DNA from: Algoriphagus sp. PAP.12
Lineage (GTDB): Bacteria > Bacteroidota > Bacteroidia > Cytophagales > Cyclobacteriaceae
Direction: 5' to 3'
Assembly: GCF_026652115.1 (NCBI RefSeq)
Contig: NZ_JAPPSQ010000012.1
Span: 62,001-126,000, forward strand
DNA: 64,000 nt
In this document: positions 62,677-64,000 of the stretch, piece by piece
How the letters are laid out: every line of letters starts with the position of its first letter
How positions within the stretch are numbered: the stretch's first letter is position 1
Position numbers and translations under genes: made by a program
Notes under the pieces: model-generated
Told to the model about the DNA's origin: nothing
Seen by the model: only the letters and a program-made list of their open reading frames with translations
Databases searched by the model: none

Positions 62677-64000
62677 ATGAAATTAAAATTAACCAGCTCC
62701 ATACTAATCATAATAATACTTCTCAGTCAGCCTCTAGTCAAAGCCCAGCAAAACCTGGAAGATATATATAAGGTAGTGGAGTTTGAGATGCCTAAAGTCA
62801 AAGTAACCAATTTTCCTGATTTCCATAGAAGCATTGTGGAGTTTGGGGCAGTTGGAGATGGTCTGACCAAAAATTCGGATGCTTTTAAACTGGCCATAGA
62901 GGAAGTTTCTAACAATGGAGGTGGAAAGGTGATTGTTCCCAGAGGAATTTGGCTAACTGGTCCAATCACACTTTTGAGTAATATTAATCTTCATTTGGAA
63001 GATGGAGCTTTGATTATTTTTAGTAGGGATAAAGAGGATTATCCATTGGTGGATACAAGTTTCGAAGGCCTAAACACTGTACGCTGTCTTTCCCCCATCA
63101 ATGCCTATCAGGTGGAGAATATCGCCATAACAGGAAAGGGCACTATAGACGGAAGTGGAGATGCTTGGAGAGCAGTGAAGAGAGATAAAATGACAGAAAA
63201 TCAATGGAACAATTTGGTGAAATCAGGTGGGATCGTCGAGGGTACAAACTGGTACCCTTCTCAGTCATTTTTGGATGGGTATCATGCCAGTAGTAGCTTT
63301 AATGTACCTGATATCAAGGACCGAAAAGAACTTGAGAAGATGAAAGATTTCCTTAGGCCAGTGATGGTCAGTATCCGTGAAAGTAAGCGTGTGCTTTTGG
63401 ATGGTCCTACATTTCAGAATTCACCGGCATGGAACATTCACCCATTGATGAGTGAAGATGTGATCATCAGAAATCTGAATATTAGAAATCCTTGGTATTC
63501 CCAAAATGGAGATGGTTTAGATTTGGAATCCTGTAAAAATGCTTTGATCTACAATAATACCTTTGATGTAGGAGATGATGCCATCTGTATCAAATCTGGT
63601 AAGGACAAGGATGGTCGGGATCGGGCAATTCCCACTGAAAATGTTATTATCAAAAATAACTTGGTTTATCACGGACATGGAGGAGTGACTGTGGGTAGTG
63701 AAATGTCCAGTGGAGTGAAAAATATTCATATATCCAATTGTACTTTCATGGGTACAGATATAGGATTGAGATTCAAAAGTACCCGGGGACGAGGTGGCAT
63801 TGTAGAGAATATTTGGATTTCCAATATAGATATGATTGGTATTCCGACTGAAGCAATCGGGTTCAACATGTTCTACACAGGAAATAGCCCGATCATAGAA
63901 GGAGACCAAAGTGAAGAAGATGAAAAAAGACAGGAAAATATAATTCCAGTGACTGAAGAAACTCCCGTTTTCAGAAATATCAGTATGAAAAACATCCAAG
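62677..64000 (+). CDS. exported GH28 polygalacturonase, 3' end missing
   Basis: 441 codons are visible before the right edge. A signal peptide (hydrophobic core, cleavage after VKAQ, about residue 24) is followed by a right-handed beta-helix. GH28 active-site motifs are in order: NGDGLDLES (about 277), VGDDAICIKSG (about 297), HGHGGVTVGSE (about 330) and RFKSTRGRGG (about 367). The two Asp of GDDA and the Asp of NGDGLD are the general acid/base residues. It hydrolyses galacturonan; the exo-type KSTRGRGG sequence suggests exo-action. ATG at 62677. Confidence 0.9.
   Translation, partial: MKLKLTSSILIIIILLSQPLVKAQQNLEDIYKVVEFEMPKVKVTNFPDFHRSIVEFGAVGDGLTKNSDAFKLAIEEVSNNGGGKVIVPRGIWLTGPITLLSNINLHLEDGALIIFSRDKEDYPLVDTSFEGLNTVRCLSPINAYQVENIAITGKGTIDGSGDAWRAVKRDKMTENQWNNLVKSGGIVEGTNWYPSQSFLDGYHASSSFNVPDIKDRKELEKMKDFLRPVMVSIRESKRVLLDGPTFQNSPAWNIHPLMSEDVIIRNLNIRNPWYSQNGDGLDLESCKNALIYNNTFDVGDDAICIKSGKDKDGRDRAIPTENVIIKNNLVYHGHGGVTVGSEMSSGVKNIHISNCTFMGTDIGLRFKSTRGRGGIVENIWISNIDMIGIPTEAIGFNMFYTGNSPIIEGDQSEEDEKRQENIIPVTEETPVFRNISMKNIQ

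Overview
This window is chromosomal DNA from a Bacteroidota bacterium, most likely Cytophagales and resembling Cyclobacteriaceae/Algoriphagus. That placement is an inference from gene content and style, not from a database search. The signs are: AT-leaning DNA; promoters of the Bacteroidota type (TAnnTTTG near -7, sometimes with TTTG about 20 bases upstream); almost no Shine-Dalgarno sequences; a type IX secretion sorting domain; a DUF5687/ABC pair; LytTR two-component genes; and gene orders such as rplM-rpsI-rpsB-tsf and pheT-zapA-rny. Most of the window is densely packed housekeeping sequence in short operons closed by clear hairpin terminators.

Layout. 1-893 is the 3' part of leuB. 986-2767 (minus) is a PQQ-type sugar dehydrogenase with an unknown secreted partner. 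2857-8987 holds a divergent TruA, rimO, a MORN-repeat protein, a GNAT protein and a PfkB kinase. 9107-12092 holds a nitroreductase and a DUF5687/ABC exporter. 12186-13427 (minus) holds tRNA-Leu(CAA), a monooxygenase-like protein and a SAM hydrolase. 13531-15544 holds phoH, a GNAT gene and a barrel protein. 15633-17544 is a comEC gene broken by several frameshifts and stops. 17607-24896 is a long plus-strand run: enoyl-CoA hydratase, RecQ, unknown, NUDIX, thioesterase, TPR lipoprotein, Sua5 and pgk. 25006-32075 (minus) holds a barrel protein, tsf, rpsB, rpsI, rplM, an RluA-type synthase, a PhoR/PhoB-like pair and a DUF3108 protein. 32252-43967 holds recA, a MacB-like permease, queA, ispD, a LiaF-like/LytS/LytTR operon, DUF2795 and DUF349 proteins, ettA and a beta-propeller protein. 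44018-50353 (minus) holds a metallophosphoesterase, a 1074-residue T9SS cargo protein and a sulfatase. 50503-60708 holds an aminotransferase, two nonsense-mutated minus-strand genes, rpsT, radC, a DUF1684 protein, pheT, zapB-like, zapA, rny and mtfA. 60705-64000 is a pectin/galacturonate pair: uxaB facing away from a GH28 polygalacturonase that runs off the end.

I see no new defence, secretion or mobile system. The points that stand out are three decayed genes in an otherwise intact window (comEC; a zinc-dependent phospholipase C-like gene; a four-helix-bundle gene of the 23S intervening-sequence family); several intergenic patches of degenerate 7-8 bp periodic repeats, one of which supplies the last codons and stop of a gene; a REP-like palindrome; and perfect inverted repeats upstream of the LiaF/LytSR operon, the beta-propeller gene, the T9SS cargo gene and the pectin pair. 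Several starts were moved downstream of the longest possible reading frame (phoH, GNAT, TPR lipoprotein, DUF3108, recA, ispD, DUF349, rpsT, radC, pheT), mainly because a promoter or a family N-terminus lies inside the longer frame.
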